A stretch of DNA of 43,371 nt from an uncultured Pelagibacteraceae bacterium (GCA_902526115.1 CABZJV010000003.1:17501-60871); one strand, 5' to 3'. Counted from the stretch's first letter, positions 30,315-38,789 are shown. Numbers and translations: made by a program. The notes: generated by a model from the letters alone, not told the origin.

Positions 30315-30970
30315 TGATTAAAAGAAAAGGTATTTTAAAAATAGCTATAGATTCTCCAGCAGCTGCTGGAGCTGGTACTTTGGCAAAAACAATAAGTAAG
30401 TGTTATAATTTAATGTATTTAGATACAGGTAAAATTTATCGTATAATCGCTTTTAATAAGTTAAAATATCCTAATGAATTCAACCTTCAATTTATAAAAA
30501 AAAAAATTAAAAATTTAAAAATAAAAGATTTTAATGACAAAAAATTATTATCGGACGAAGTTGGAACCGAAGCATCACTAATTGCTAAAAGAAAAAATAT
30601 AAGAAAACTTGTCTATTCATTTCAGACTAGTTTTGCATATAATCCACCAAAAAAATTTAACGGATCATGTCTTGATGGAAGAGATATAACATACAACATT
30701 ATTCCAGACGCAGATCTAAAATTTTTTATAACAGCAGATATAAAGACTAGAGCTATGAGAAGATACATGGAATTAAAAAGGCTAAAAAAAGCACTAACTT
30801 ATAAAGAAGTGCTAAAAAGTATTAAAAACAGAGATAAAAGTGACTATAATCGTAGAATTTCGCCATTAAAGAAAACAAAAGATTCTATATTGATTAACAC
30901 CACAAATTTATCTAAAAGAGCGTGTTTTTTAAAAATAAAAAAAATTATAGACAGAAAAATTAATATTTAA
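30314..30970 (+). CDS. cmk: Cytidylate kinase family protein with altered P-loop
   Basis: This 218-residue protein lies in the canonical aroA-cmk-rpsA position and matches (d)CMP kinase in LDTGKIYR, CLDGRDITYNIIPDADLKFFITA and RRYMEL. The P-loop, which should read GPxxxGKGT, reads SPAAAGAGT (14-22), so the ATP-phosphate lysine is Ala20 (codon gct) and the first Gly is Ser14. The nearest lysine is K25. Either another lysine has taken over or kinase activity is altered. The family assignment is firm; activity is uncertain. Confidence 0.88.
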   Translation: MIKRKGILKIAIDSPAAAGAGTLAKTISKCYNLMYLDTGKIYRIIAFNKLKYPNEFNLQFIKKKIKNLKIKDFNDKKLLSDEVGTEASLIAKRKNIRKLVYSFQTSFAYNPPKKFNGSCLDGRDITYNIIPDADLKFFITADIKTRAMRRYMELKRLKKALTYKEVLKSIKNRDKSDYNRRISPLKKTKDSILINTTNLSKRACFLKIKKIIDRKINI

Positions 30971-32694
30971 TGGAAATATATAAAGATTTATCAAACCCAG
31001 CATCACAAGAATTTGAAAAATTACTCAACAGTCAACTCTCAAAAATACAAATAGAAGAAGGTAAAATAATTGAGGGTAAAATTAACAAAATCACTGAAAA
31101 ATTTGTTTTCCTTTTTGTTGAAGGATTAAAATCAGAACCTGTTCTTGATATTAATGAATTAAAAAATATGGGACTTTCGGAGAAAATAAAGATTGGGGAA
31201 ACTATACCTGTTTTATTAGAAAAAATTGAAGACAAATTCGGTGAGGTTTTGGTATCAGCAAGCAAAGCTCAGAAAATTAGGGGTTGGGATAAATTAGTTG
31301 AGGCCTACGAAAAAAATGAACCTATAATGGGAAAAATTACATCTAAATGCAAAGGGGGCTGTATTGTTGAGCACATAGACACAGGATCGCTAATGTTTTT
31401 ACCTGGTTCCCAAATCAGTGACAAACCACTAAAAGATATTAGTCATTTAATGAATGAGCCACAGAAATTCGCACTAATAAAACTAGATAAAGTTAGAGGC
31501 AACGCATGCGTGTCTAGAAGAGAAATAATTTCGTCATTCAAAAAAGAAGATAAAGCTAAAATTATAGAAAAATATAAAGTTGGAGATATAATTAAAGGTG
31601 CTGAGGTAAAAGGTTATAGCTCTTTTGGTTGTTTTTTTAATGTAAATGGAGAGCTAGATGTTTTAGTTCACTTACAAGAGATCTCTTATTCAAGAGTTAA
31701 TCATCCTGATGAGGTGTTTAATATTGGAGAAAAGCACGATTTAAAAGTTATCAGTGTTGATAAAGAAAAACTACAAGTTGGATGTTCTGTAAAACAATTA
31801 TCACCTGACCCCTTTGAGCATATTGAAAACTATGAATTAAACAAAATTTATAAAGTGAAGGTAGTCAAATTAATGGATTTTGGTGCATTTTGTGAACTAG
31901 AGCCGGGTTTAACTACATTGCTTCATTCAAGCGAACTGAGTTGGACTAAAAAAAATGTGTCAGCGAAGAAAATGTTTAAGGTAGGGGATGAAATTGATTG
32001 TGTAATTACAGAAATTGATAAGGATAAAAGACGAGTTGCAATTTCCCACAGACTAACTCAAGAAAATCCATTTGATACATTTGAAAAGAAGTTCCCTGTC
32101 GATAGTATTGTCGAAGGTGAAGTTGTAAATAAAAATGAATACTCACTATTTGTGAAGATTGGGAATTTAGATATAGATGCTTTTTTGCATTGTAATGATT
32201 TAACTTACTTAAATAAAGGTGAGGAAGAGTTAGGCAAATACAAAAAAGGAGATAAAATTAAAGTTAAAGTTTTAGAAATTAAATCCTCAGAGCAAAAAAT
32301 TAGAGTTGGCTTAAGGCAAACACAAGCAGATCCATTCGATTTCTTTAATGATAAATCAAAAAATCAAACAATTACTGTAAAAGTTATTTCAACAGATAAC
32401 AAAGGGCTTATTGTAAGACCTGAAGGCTGCGAGATGGATTTTCAAATCAAAAAATCTGCAATTGCAATTAATACAGCAGATGCAAGACCTTCAAGATGGA
32501 CTGGTGGAGAAAAATTAGATTGTGCAATTGCTGATCTAGATTTAGATAAGAGAAAAGTGGTATTAAGCATAAAATTATTAGAAGAAATAGAGAAAAAAGA
32601 AGCTCTTGAGAAATATGGGTCTGAGGGATCAGGTAAAAACTTACCCTTTTCATCACTTTCTGATGATTTAAAGAAAAAAGAAAAAGATAAATAA
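30970..32694 (+). CDS. rpsA: 30S ribosomal protein S1
   Basis: This 574-residue protein has six S1 (OB-fold) repeats, with starts near residues 30, 110, 200, 290, 375 and 460. The third and fourth are best conserved (GYSSFGCFFNVNG..GLVH-type and LMDFGAFCELEPG). It binds mRNA and helps unstructured messages onto the ribosome, which matters in a genome with weak Shine-Dalgarno sites. It overlaps the cmk stop by one base and leads into ihfB. Confidence 0.97.
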   Translation: MEIYKDLSNPASQEFEKLLNSQLSKIQIEEGKIIEGKINKITEKFVFLFVEGLKSEPVLDINELKNMGLSEKIKIGETIPVLLEKIEDKFGEVLVSASKAQKIRGWDKLVEAYEKNEPIMGKITSKCKGGCIVEHIDTGSLMFLPGSQISDKPLKDISHLMNEPQKFALIKLDKVRGNACVSRREIISSFKKEDKAKIIEKYKVGDIIKGAEVKGYSSFGCFFNVNGELDVLVHLQEISYSRVNHPDEVFNIGEKHDLKVISVDKEKLQVGCSVKQLSPDPFEHIENYELNKIYKVKVVKLMDFGAFCELEPGLTTLLHSSELSWTKKNVSAKKMFKVGDEIDCVITEIDKDKRRVAISHRLTQENPFDTFEKKFPVDSIVEGEVVNKNEYSLFVKIGNLDIDAFLHCNDLTYLNKGEEELGKYKKGDKIKVKVLEIKSSEQKIRVGLRQTQADPFDFFNDKSKNQTITVKVISTDNKGLIVRPEGCEMDFQIKKSAIAINTADARPSRWTGGEKLDCAIADLDLDKRKVVLSIKLLEEIEKKEALEKYGSEGSGKNLPFSSLSDDLKKKEKDK

Positions 32695-32696
32695 AA

Positions 32697-32990
32697 TTGG
32701 CTATTGTAAAATCAAAGCTTTTAAAACAACTTTCAAATAATTATCCAAATTTTTTAAAGAAAGACTTAGAAAAGTTTACAGATATAATTTTAAATGAAAT
32801 AAAAAGAGCTCTTCGAAGGGGAGACAGAGTTGAATTAAGAGGATTTGGAATATTCTATACAAATATTCAAAAAGCACGAATATCTCGAAACCCAAAAACT
32901 GGTGAGAAGGTAAACACACCACAGAAGAGAACTATCAACTTTAAAATGTCAAGAGACATGTTTAAAAAATTAAATGATGAAAATGAATAA
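32697..32990 (+). CDS. ihfB: Integration host factor subunit beta (HU/IHF family)
   Basis: This 97-residue DNA-bending protein has the HU/IHF signature GDRVELRGFGIFYT and the DNA-intercalating arm RISRNPKTGEKV. The position after rpsA marks it as IhfB. The start codon is TTG at 32697, two bases after the rpsA stop; no ATG occurs nearby in frame. The start probably depends on re-initiation from rpsA. Confidence 0.93.
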   Translation: MAIVKSKLLKQLSNNYPNFLKKDLEKFTDIILNEIKRALRRGDRVELRGFGIFYTNIQKARISRNPKTGEKVNTPQKRTINFKMSRDMFKKLNDENE

Positions 32991-33648
32991 AATATTCATA
33001 GCTTGTGACAACACAAATATTCAAAGAATTAAAGAAATAATAAAAAAATCAAAAACTTCTAAATTAAAGTTAGGTTACAAATTTGGATTAGAGTTTTTAA
33101 GTTCCAAAAATGGGAGAAAATTTGTTTCACAATTAAAAAATGAAATAACCTTTGGGGATTATAAATTTTCAGATATACCCAATACTTGTGCTTCTGCTAT
33201 TAAGGCAATTAAAGATCTTAAATTTAATTATTGTACTATGCACATTAGTTCAGGATTAGAAGCATTAAAAGCAGCCAGGAAAGCTTCTGGTAGAACTAAA
33301 TTAGTAGGAGTTACAATTTTAACCTCTTTAGATAATAAAGCTCTTAAAGAAATTGGTTTTAATAAAGATGTTAAAAAATTAGTTTACCAACAAGCTGAAT
33401 TAGCGAATAAAGCAAAATTAGATGCTATTGTTTGTAGTGCACAAGAAGTTAAAATAGTTAAAAAAGTTTTTAAAAAAGAAATTATTACACCTGGAATAAG
33501 ATTTGACTCAAAATTAAACGATCAAAAAAGAGTTTTAACCCCCAAACAAGCATATAAAAACGGCAGCGATTGGCTTGTAATTGGAAGACCTATTACAAAA
33601 GGTAACATTAAAAATAACATTCAAACGTTAATCAATCATTTAAACTAA
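32983..33648 (+). CDS. pyrF: Orotidine 5'-phosphate decarboxylase
   Basis: This enzyme makes UMP from OMP. The catalytic DxKxxD signature is present as DYKFSD in FGDYKFSDIPNT, and the phosphate end as TPGIRF and VIGRPI. Three in-frame ATGs (32974, 32977, 32983) lie inside the end of ihfB. I chose 32983 because MNKIFIACD matches the usual family start directly before beta strand 1 and overlaps the ihfB stop by 8 nt. It is one base coupled to trpF. Confidence 0.93.
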   Translation: MNKIFIACDNTNIQRIKEIIKKSKTSKLKLGYKFGLEFLSSKNGRKFVSQLKNEITFGDYKFSDIPNTCASAIKAIKDLKFNYCTMHISSGLEALKAARKASGRTKLVGVTILTSLDNKALKEIGFNKDVKKLVYQQAELANKAKLDAIVCSAQEVKIVKKVFKKEIITPGIRFDSKLNDQKRVLTPKQAYKNGSDWLVIGRPITKGNIKNNIQTLINHLN

Positions 33649-34274
33649 TGAAAGGTTCTAAGATTTGTGGAGTCTCAGATCTTGATACTCTTAATTTTAT
33701 AATTAATCATCAATATTCACCTCACTTCATTGGTTTTATTTGTAATTATAAAAAAAGCTCAAGATATGTTGATGTTGAAAAGCTTAATAAGCTATTAGCA
33801 ATAGATAAAAAGAATTCTAATTTTGTAGCAGTGCTTGTAAAGCCTGATGAAAATATTTTAGAAAAAATTAAACATCTGCCCTTTGATTATTATCAAATAT
33901 ATGACTGCACACCTGAGGAGATAAAACAAATTAAGCAAAAATATAATAAAAAAATAATTACTGCATTTACTGTTAAAGACAAATCAGACTTAGAAAGATA
34001 TCAAGATTTTAATGAGGTAACTGATATTTATTTATTTGATAGTAAAGGTTATGAAAAAAGTAAAGCATTTGATCACAATCTAATAGTAGATATCAAAATT
34101 AATAAAAATTTGATGCTTGCTGGTAATATTAAGTACAATGACGACTTAGAAAAATATGGAAAAATTGCAGATTTTATAGATTTGTCTGGAGGATTAGAAA
34201 CTTCTGGATTAAAAGATCTATCCAAAATAGATATTTTTTTAAATAAAGTAAAACAAATTAAAAATGAAACTTAA
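33648..34274 (+). CDS. trpF: Phosphoribosylanthranilate isomerase (divergent)
   Basis: This 208-residue protein keeps the TrpF catalytic pair: C7 in KICG and D131 in LFDS. The phosphate-binding GGTG after that Asp is replaced by GYEKSK, and LSGGL near the C terminus by LAGNI. The later DLSGGLE still fits the VSSGVE strand. The position before trpB-trpA and the overall length support TrpF, which isomerises PRA in tryptophan synthesis. Overlaps trpB by 11 nt. Confidence 0.87.
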   Translation: MKGSKICGVSDLDTLNFIINHQYSPHFIGFICNYKKSSRYVDVEKLNKLLAIDKKNSNFVAVLVKPDENILEKIKHLPFDYYQIYDCTPEEIKQIKQKYNKKIITAFTVKDKSDLERYQDFNEVTDIYLFDSKGYEKSKAFDHNLIVDIKINKNLMLAGNIKYNDDLEKYGKIADFIDLSGGLETSGLKDLSKIDIFLNKVKQIKNET

Positions 34275-35493
34275 AAAAGGTGTTCAGTTAATTGATCAAC
34301 ATGATCAATTTGGTTTTTGGGGAGGAAAATTTGGAGGATCCTTTATTCCTGAAACTCTAAAAAAACCTGTAGAAGATTTGACGGAAGAATTTAAAAAATT
34401 AAGAAAAAATAAAAAATTTTTAAAAAAGAAGGACTACTATTTTAAAAATTATATCGGCTCTCCAACTCCTTTTATAAAATTGGAAAATTTGTCTAATCAT
34501 TTGGGTGGAGCTCAAATATGGGCAAAAATTGTATCGGAAGCTAATGGCGGTGCTCATAAAATATATAATGCAACCGTGCATGCTCTTCTTTGTAGGGCTA
34601 TGGGTAAAAAATATATCGTTGGTGATACTGGCGCAGGTTATGCAGGAAAAATGTTAAGTATGGCAGCAAAGAAATTTGGCTTGAAATGTAAAATATTTAT
34701 GGGTGCTAAAGATATTAAAAGACAAAAACCAAACTGTGACGCAATGAAAAAAAATGGGGCTGAAATTGTTCCAGTGTACTCTGGGAGTCAAACTTTGGTA
34801 GATGCTGTTAGTGAATGTATGAGGTACTGGGTATCAAATTGTGACAATACACATATGTGTGTTGGTAGTACTGTTGGTCCTAATATATTTGTTAAAATAT
34901 GTGGTTGGAGCACTGCTCAAATATCTAGAGAATTGAAAATACAATTGAAATCCGAATTTAAAAGGATCCCAAAAAAAATTAAATTAATTAATTGTGTTGG
35001 AGGTGGAAGTTCAGCTTATGGCTTTTGGAGTGAATTTATAGATTTTGACAAAAAACAAATTGAGTTGATTGGGGTTGAAGCAGGTGGGCCAAAAAAATCA
35101 AAACTTCATGCTGCTCCTTTAAGTAGAAATGCAAAAATTGGAATTTTACATGGTGCTGCATCGTATGTTTGCCAAGATAATGAAGGTCAAATTAATGAAA
35201 CCGAATCTATAAGTGCTGGATTAGATTATCCTGGTGTAAGTCCCATTCATTGTTTCTTAAAAGATACTAAACGTGCAAGATATACTTATGCAACCGATGA
35301 GGAGGCATTGAATGCACATTTAATGGTTACAAAGTTTGAAAACCTCAATCCAAGTTTAGAACCTAGTCATGCATTTGCTGAAGCAATTAAAATTGCACCA
35401 AAACTTAATAAAGATACAATTATAATTGTAAATTCATGTGGGGATGCCCAAAAAGATAAGGATATTTTAAAAGAAAGATTGGGAAAAATTTGA
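34264..35493 (+). CDS. trpB: Tryptophan synthase beta chain, divergent
   Basis: This 409-residue protein aligns along its length with TrpB at a constant +12 offset to Salmonella numbering through the first half. The PLP lysine is K99 (AHK). D121 stands where the catalytic Glu109 should be (GDTGAG). Q114/H115 are Y126/A127, K167 is V179, and Ser377 at the PLP ring nitrogen is C392. KRARY, GLDYPGV and the GGGS phosphate loop are kept. It should condense indole with serine, but the serine-binding pocket is unusual. It shares bases with trpF and trpA. Confidence 0.88.
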   Translation: MKLKKGVQLIDQHDQFGFWGGKFGGSFIPETLKKPVEDLTEEFKKLRKNKKFLKKKDYYFKNYIGSPTPFIKLENLSNHLGGAQIWAKIVSEANGGAHKIYNATVHALLCRAMGKKYIVGDTGAGYAGKMLSMAAKKFGLKCKIFMGAKDIKRQKPNCDAMKKNGAEIVPVYSGSQTLVDAVSECMRYWVSNCDNTHMCVGSTVGPNIFVKICGWSTAQISRELKIQLKSEFKRIPKKIKLINCVGGGSSAYGFWSEFIDFDKKQIELIGVEAGGPKKSKLHAAPLSRNAKIGILHGAASYVCQDNEGQINETESISAGLDYPGVSPIHCFLKDTKRARYTYATDEEALNAHLMVTKFENLNPSLEPSHAFAEAIKIAPKLNKDTIIIVNSCGDAQKDKDILKERLGKI

Positions 35494-36293
35494 TGGCCTC
35501 ATTAATTAACGAAGCTTTTAAAAAAGCAAAAAACGCCAATAGACCAGCGTTATTAACTTATACAGTTGCAGGTGATAATACTAAGAAAAAATCTTTAGAA
35601 ATCCTTAAGTCAATATCAGCTTATGCTGACATATGTGAATTAGGCTTTCCACATAACACTCCTATTGCAGATGGTGGTCAAATACAAACTAGTGCTTATA
35701 GAGCCATTAAAAATGGAATTAAAATAAATGATGTTTTTGCAATTGCTAAAGAATTTAAGTTAACAAAAAAAACAACTCCTATTATTTTAATGGGTTATTA
35801 TAATATGATCTATCAATTTGGCGAAAATAAATTTCTTAAAAAATGTAAAAATTCAAAAATAGATGGTCTAATTGTTGTTGATCTTCCATACCCAGAAAAT
35901 AAAAGTTTTTCTCAAAAATGTAAAAGACAAGGAATTAATTTTATACAATTAGTGTCACCAACAACATCGAGTATCAGATTAAAAAGAATTATAAAGGATT
36001 CACATGATATGATTTACTACATTAGTATGTTGTCTACTACAGGAGGAAAATTAAAAGTTTTACCTAGAAAAATCTTAGAAAATTATTTTAAAATTAAAAA
36101 TCAAAATAAATCAAAAAATGTTGTAATTGGATTTGGAATCACTGAAAAAACTATCAAATCACTTAAAAAAGCTGATGGTTTGGTTGTAGGAAGCGCAATT
36201 TGTAAGGAAATATCTAAATCGATTAAAAACAGACAAAATGCTGTCACAAATGTTATTAGTGTAGTTAGAAGATTAAAAAATAAAATTAAATGA
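35493..36293 (+). CDS. trpA: Tryptophan synthase alpha chain
   Basis: This 266-residue TIM barrel cleaves indole-glycerol phosphate. With the ATG at 35493 (TGATG overlap with trpB) the numbering equals Salmonella TrpA: catalytic E49 and D60 are present, and the loop-6 threonine lies in STTGGK. The segment SDP at 55-57 reads NTP, so D56, which contacts beta K167 in the classic complex, is threonine. A TTG at 35490 would add one residue and is less likely. Confidence 0.92.
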   Translation: MASLINEAFKKAKNANRPALLTYTVAGDNTKKKSLEILKSISAYADICELGFPHNTPIADGGQIQTSAYRAIKNGIKINDVFAIAKEFKLTKKTTPIILMGYYNMIYQFGENKFLKKCKNSKIDGLIVVDLPYPENKSFSQKCKRQGINFIQLVSPTTSSIRLKRIIKDSHDMIYYISMLSTTGGKLKVLPRKILENYFKIKNQNKSKNVVIGFGITEKTIKSLKKADGLVVGSAICKEISKSIKNRQNAVTNVISVVRRLKNKIK

Positions 36294-37219
36294 ATTGGAT
36301 TACAAAAATAATAAAAGCTGGTGAGAAAATCAAAACAGCTATCAAAGAGAGATCTTCGAAAGAAGATATTGCAAATAGTGATTGGACTTCGTGTTGTATA
36401 GGCCCAATACTTAAAAAAGATTTAGAAAATAATTTATGGGTTTGTCCTGAATGTAACAAACACCATCGAATAAAACCGAAGCAAAGATTTGATATTTTAT
36501 TTGGTAAAAATAATTATGAAATATTTAAAACTCCTATTCCAAAAGATGATCCATTGAATTGGACTGACTCTAAATCATACAAAGACAGATTAAAAAGTGC
36601 ACGAAAAAAAACTGGGTTGGAGTGTGGAATGATGGTTGCTTCTGGCACTATTGATAATATTAAAATTACTGCAGTTGCATCTGATTTTGATTTTTTAGGT
36701 GCCTCAATGGCTGCTGCAGAAGGTGAAGCTTTTTTATATGGAATTCAGCATGCAATTGAAAATAAAACACCTTTTCTATGCATTAGTGCTGGTGGTGGAA
36801 TGAGAATGATGGAAAGTTTAATTTCATTATCTCAGATGACTAGAACTACTCTAGCAATAAACGAATTAAAAAAAAATGGTTTGCCCTATTTGGTATGTAT
36901 TACAGATCCTACTGCAGGAGGAATAACAGCCTCATATGCAATGCTTGGTGATATCAATATTGCTGAACCTGGTGCATTGATTGCATTTGCTGGTGCTAGA
37001 GTTATTCAAGGAACTGTTAAAGAAGAGCTACCAGAAGGGTTTCAAAAGAGTGAGTATGTTGAAAAAACTGGATTTGTTGACCTTATAGTTGAACGAAAAG
37101 AACTAGCATCTAAAATTGGAACTCTATTATCAATATTGTTAAAGCGAAATTCTGTTATAAGCTCTGAACAAAATGAAACTGCAGAAGATAGTCAATCGCT
37201 TACAAAAGTTGCATCCTAA
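36290..37219 (+). CDS. accD: Acetyl-CoA carboxylase carboxyltransferase subunit beta, altered zinc ribbon
   Basis: This 309-residue partner of AccA (13.8 kb) has the N-terminal zinc ribbon and the crotonase-like core (SGGGMRMMES, DPTAGGITASYAMLGD, GPRVI-type FAGARVIQGT). The zinc motif normally reads CxxC-x15-CxxC. Here it is C35-C36-x15-C52-x2-C55, so the first pair has lost its two spacer residues. The C-terminal half is otherwise standard. Its ATG overlaps the trpA stop by 4 nt and its 3' end overlaps folC by 47 nt. Confidence 0.94.
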   Translation: MNWITKIIKAGEKIKTAIKERSSKEDIANSDWTSCCIGPILKKDLENNLWVCPECNKHHRIKPKQRFDILFGKNNYEIFKTPIPKDDPLNWTDSKSYKDRLKSARKKTGLECGMMVASGTIDNIKITAVASDFDFLGASMAAAEGEAFLYGIQHAIENKTPFLCISAGGGMRMMESLISLSQMTRTTLAINELKKNGLPYLVCITDPTAGGITASYAMLGDINIAEPGALIAFAGARVIQGTVKEELPEGFQKSEYVEKTGFVDLIVERKELASKIGTLLSILLKRNSVISSEQNETAEDSQSLTKVAS

Positions 37220-38441
37220 AGAGATAGATCTAAGTTTAAATAGAATAAAAAAACTCTGTAAAACCCTTGGAAATCCTCAGGATAAATTAAAAGCTATTTC
37301 GATTGTTGGAACTAACGGCAAATATTCAACTATTCAGGCTTTATTTGCAATTTTAAAAGAGACAAATATTAAGTGTAATATTTACACCAGCCCACATATC
37401 AAAAGAATAAATGAAAGATTTGTATTTAACAATGAAGAATTAAATGATGACGAACTTGAATTTCTTTTTGAGGAAATTGAGGAAGCAAATAACAATGAGC
37501 CAATAACTTTTTTTGAAATATTAACTGCAGCTTACTTTTATAATGCCTCAAAATACCCTGAAAATATTAACTTAATTGAAGCTGGGTTGTTTCACCGTTT
37601 TGATGCAACAAATATACTTAAAAATAATTTAGCAAGTATTGTAACTTCTATTGGTTTGGATCATTTAGATTGGCTGCCTAAAAATGAACGAACAACTAAA
37701 AAAATAATATTTGAAAAAACTTCTACCCTATTAAATTCCAATATTATTATTGCAAAACAAAATACTTCTGAAATTATTAATGAAATAAAAAATTCAATTA
37801 AAAAAAATTCCTCAAAAAAATATTATTTTAATGAAGATTATAATTATTCATTGAATGAAAATGGCTTTATTTTTTATGAAGATAGAAATGGTGCGATTAA
37901 GCTTCCAATTCCTAATGTTAAAGGTCAATTTCAGTTAGAAAATATTTCTACCGCAATAGCCACCCTAAGATCAATTGACCAATTGAAAGTTAATGAAAAA
38001 CATATTAAAGATGGGGTTACTAAAATTAAAAGCATTGCACGACTTCAAGAGATAGATTCTGGTAAACTTAAAGAGTTGGTAAAAAATAATAAATTACTTA
38101 TTGACGGATCTCATAACCCTTTAGGAGCAAAAGTTTTAAATGAATATTTGAAAAGTTTGGATTGTGATAAACATATTATTCTAGGTATGATGGGCAACAA
38201 AGATCATAACGAATATATGAGTTACTTTAAAAATATTGCCTCTTTGACCACTGTAGATATCCCCAATCAACCAAACTCAATCAAAGGAAAAGTATTGAAG
38301 AACAAACTTAATAGTTTTGATAATGTTAAATATAAAGAGAGTATTATTGATGCTATAAAATCAATTCCAGTCAAGGAAAATGATATAATATTGATTACAG
38401 GATCTTTGTATCTTGCTGGTGAGGTTTTAAATCTAAACTAA
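37173..38441 (+). CDS. folC: Folylpolyglutamate synthase / dihydrofolate synthase family protein
   Basis: This 422-residue Mur-ligase-like enzyme should add glutamate to folate. The P-loop reads GTNGKYST (46-53), with Tyr51 in place of the glycine of GTNGKGS. GLGGRxDATN reads GLFHRFDATN, and EKAGI reads EKTST. SIGLDH and the IDGSHNP motif are kept. The start chosen (MKLQKIVNRL) overlaps accD by 47 nt; no later ATG gives a complete N terminus. The order accD-folC-trxA is conserved in alphaproteobacteria. Confidence 0.9.
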   Translation: MKLQKIVNRLQKLHPKEIDLSLNRIKKLCKTLGNPQDKLKAISIVGTNGKYSTIQALFAILKETNIKCNIYTSPHIKRINERFVFNNEELNDDELEFLFEEIEEANNNEPITFFEILTAAYFYNASKYPENINLIEAGLFHRFDATNILKNNLASIVTSIGLDHLDWLPKNERTTKKIIFEKTSTLLNSNIIIAKQNTSEIINEIKNSIKKNSSKKYYFNEDYNYSLNENGFIFYEDRNGAIKLPIPNVKGQFQLENISTAIATLRSIDQLKVNEKHIKDGVTKIKSIARLQEIDSGKLKELVKNNKLLIDGSHNPLGAKVLNEYLKSLDCDKHIILGMMGNKDHNEYMSYFKNIASLTTVDIPNQPNSIKGKVLKNKLNSFDNVKYKESIIDAIKSIPVKENDIILITGSLYLAGEVLNLN

Positions 38442-38755
38442 ATATTTTCGTCTAGGAATTCTTTCATGTGACTTTCTGGGACTCCTCCAACTTTACGGCT
38501 AACTTCTTGTCCTTTTTTATATATAATTACTGTTGGCACTCCACGGATCCCAGCTGCTGAACCTGTATTAATTCCAGCATCTTCAATATCAGTAATATAA
38601 AAATTTGCTTTATCTTTGTACTCGTCTGACAATTTATCCATCACTGGTTTTAAAGCTTTGCATGGACCACACCACGATGCTGAAAATTGAATTACAGATA
38701 CCTCTTCATTTTTAATTTTACTATCAAAATCCTCGTCTTTAAAATCTATAAGCAT
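38438..38755 (-). CDS. trxA: Thioredoxin
   Basis: This 105-residue thioredoxin has the active site WCGPC (C29, C32), the cis-proline region GVPTV, and GGVPE near the C terminus. It reduces protein disulfides in the cytoplasm. In many alphaproteobacteria trxA lies between folC and addA on one strand; here it is inverted relative to folC (4-bp convergent overlap) and lies 34 bp downstream of exoI. Confidence 0.96.
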   Translation of the reverse strand: MLIDFKDEDFDSKIKNEEVSVIQFSASWCGPCKALKPVMDKLSDEYKDKANFYITDIEDAGINTGSAAGIRGVPTVIIYKKGQEVSRKVGGVPESHMKEFLDENI

Positions 38756-38789
38756 AAATCCTTTCTATAAATTGGAGCCTTAAAGTCAA

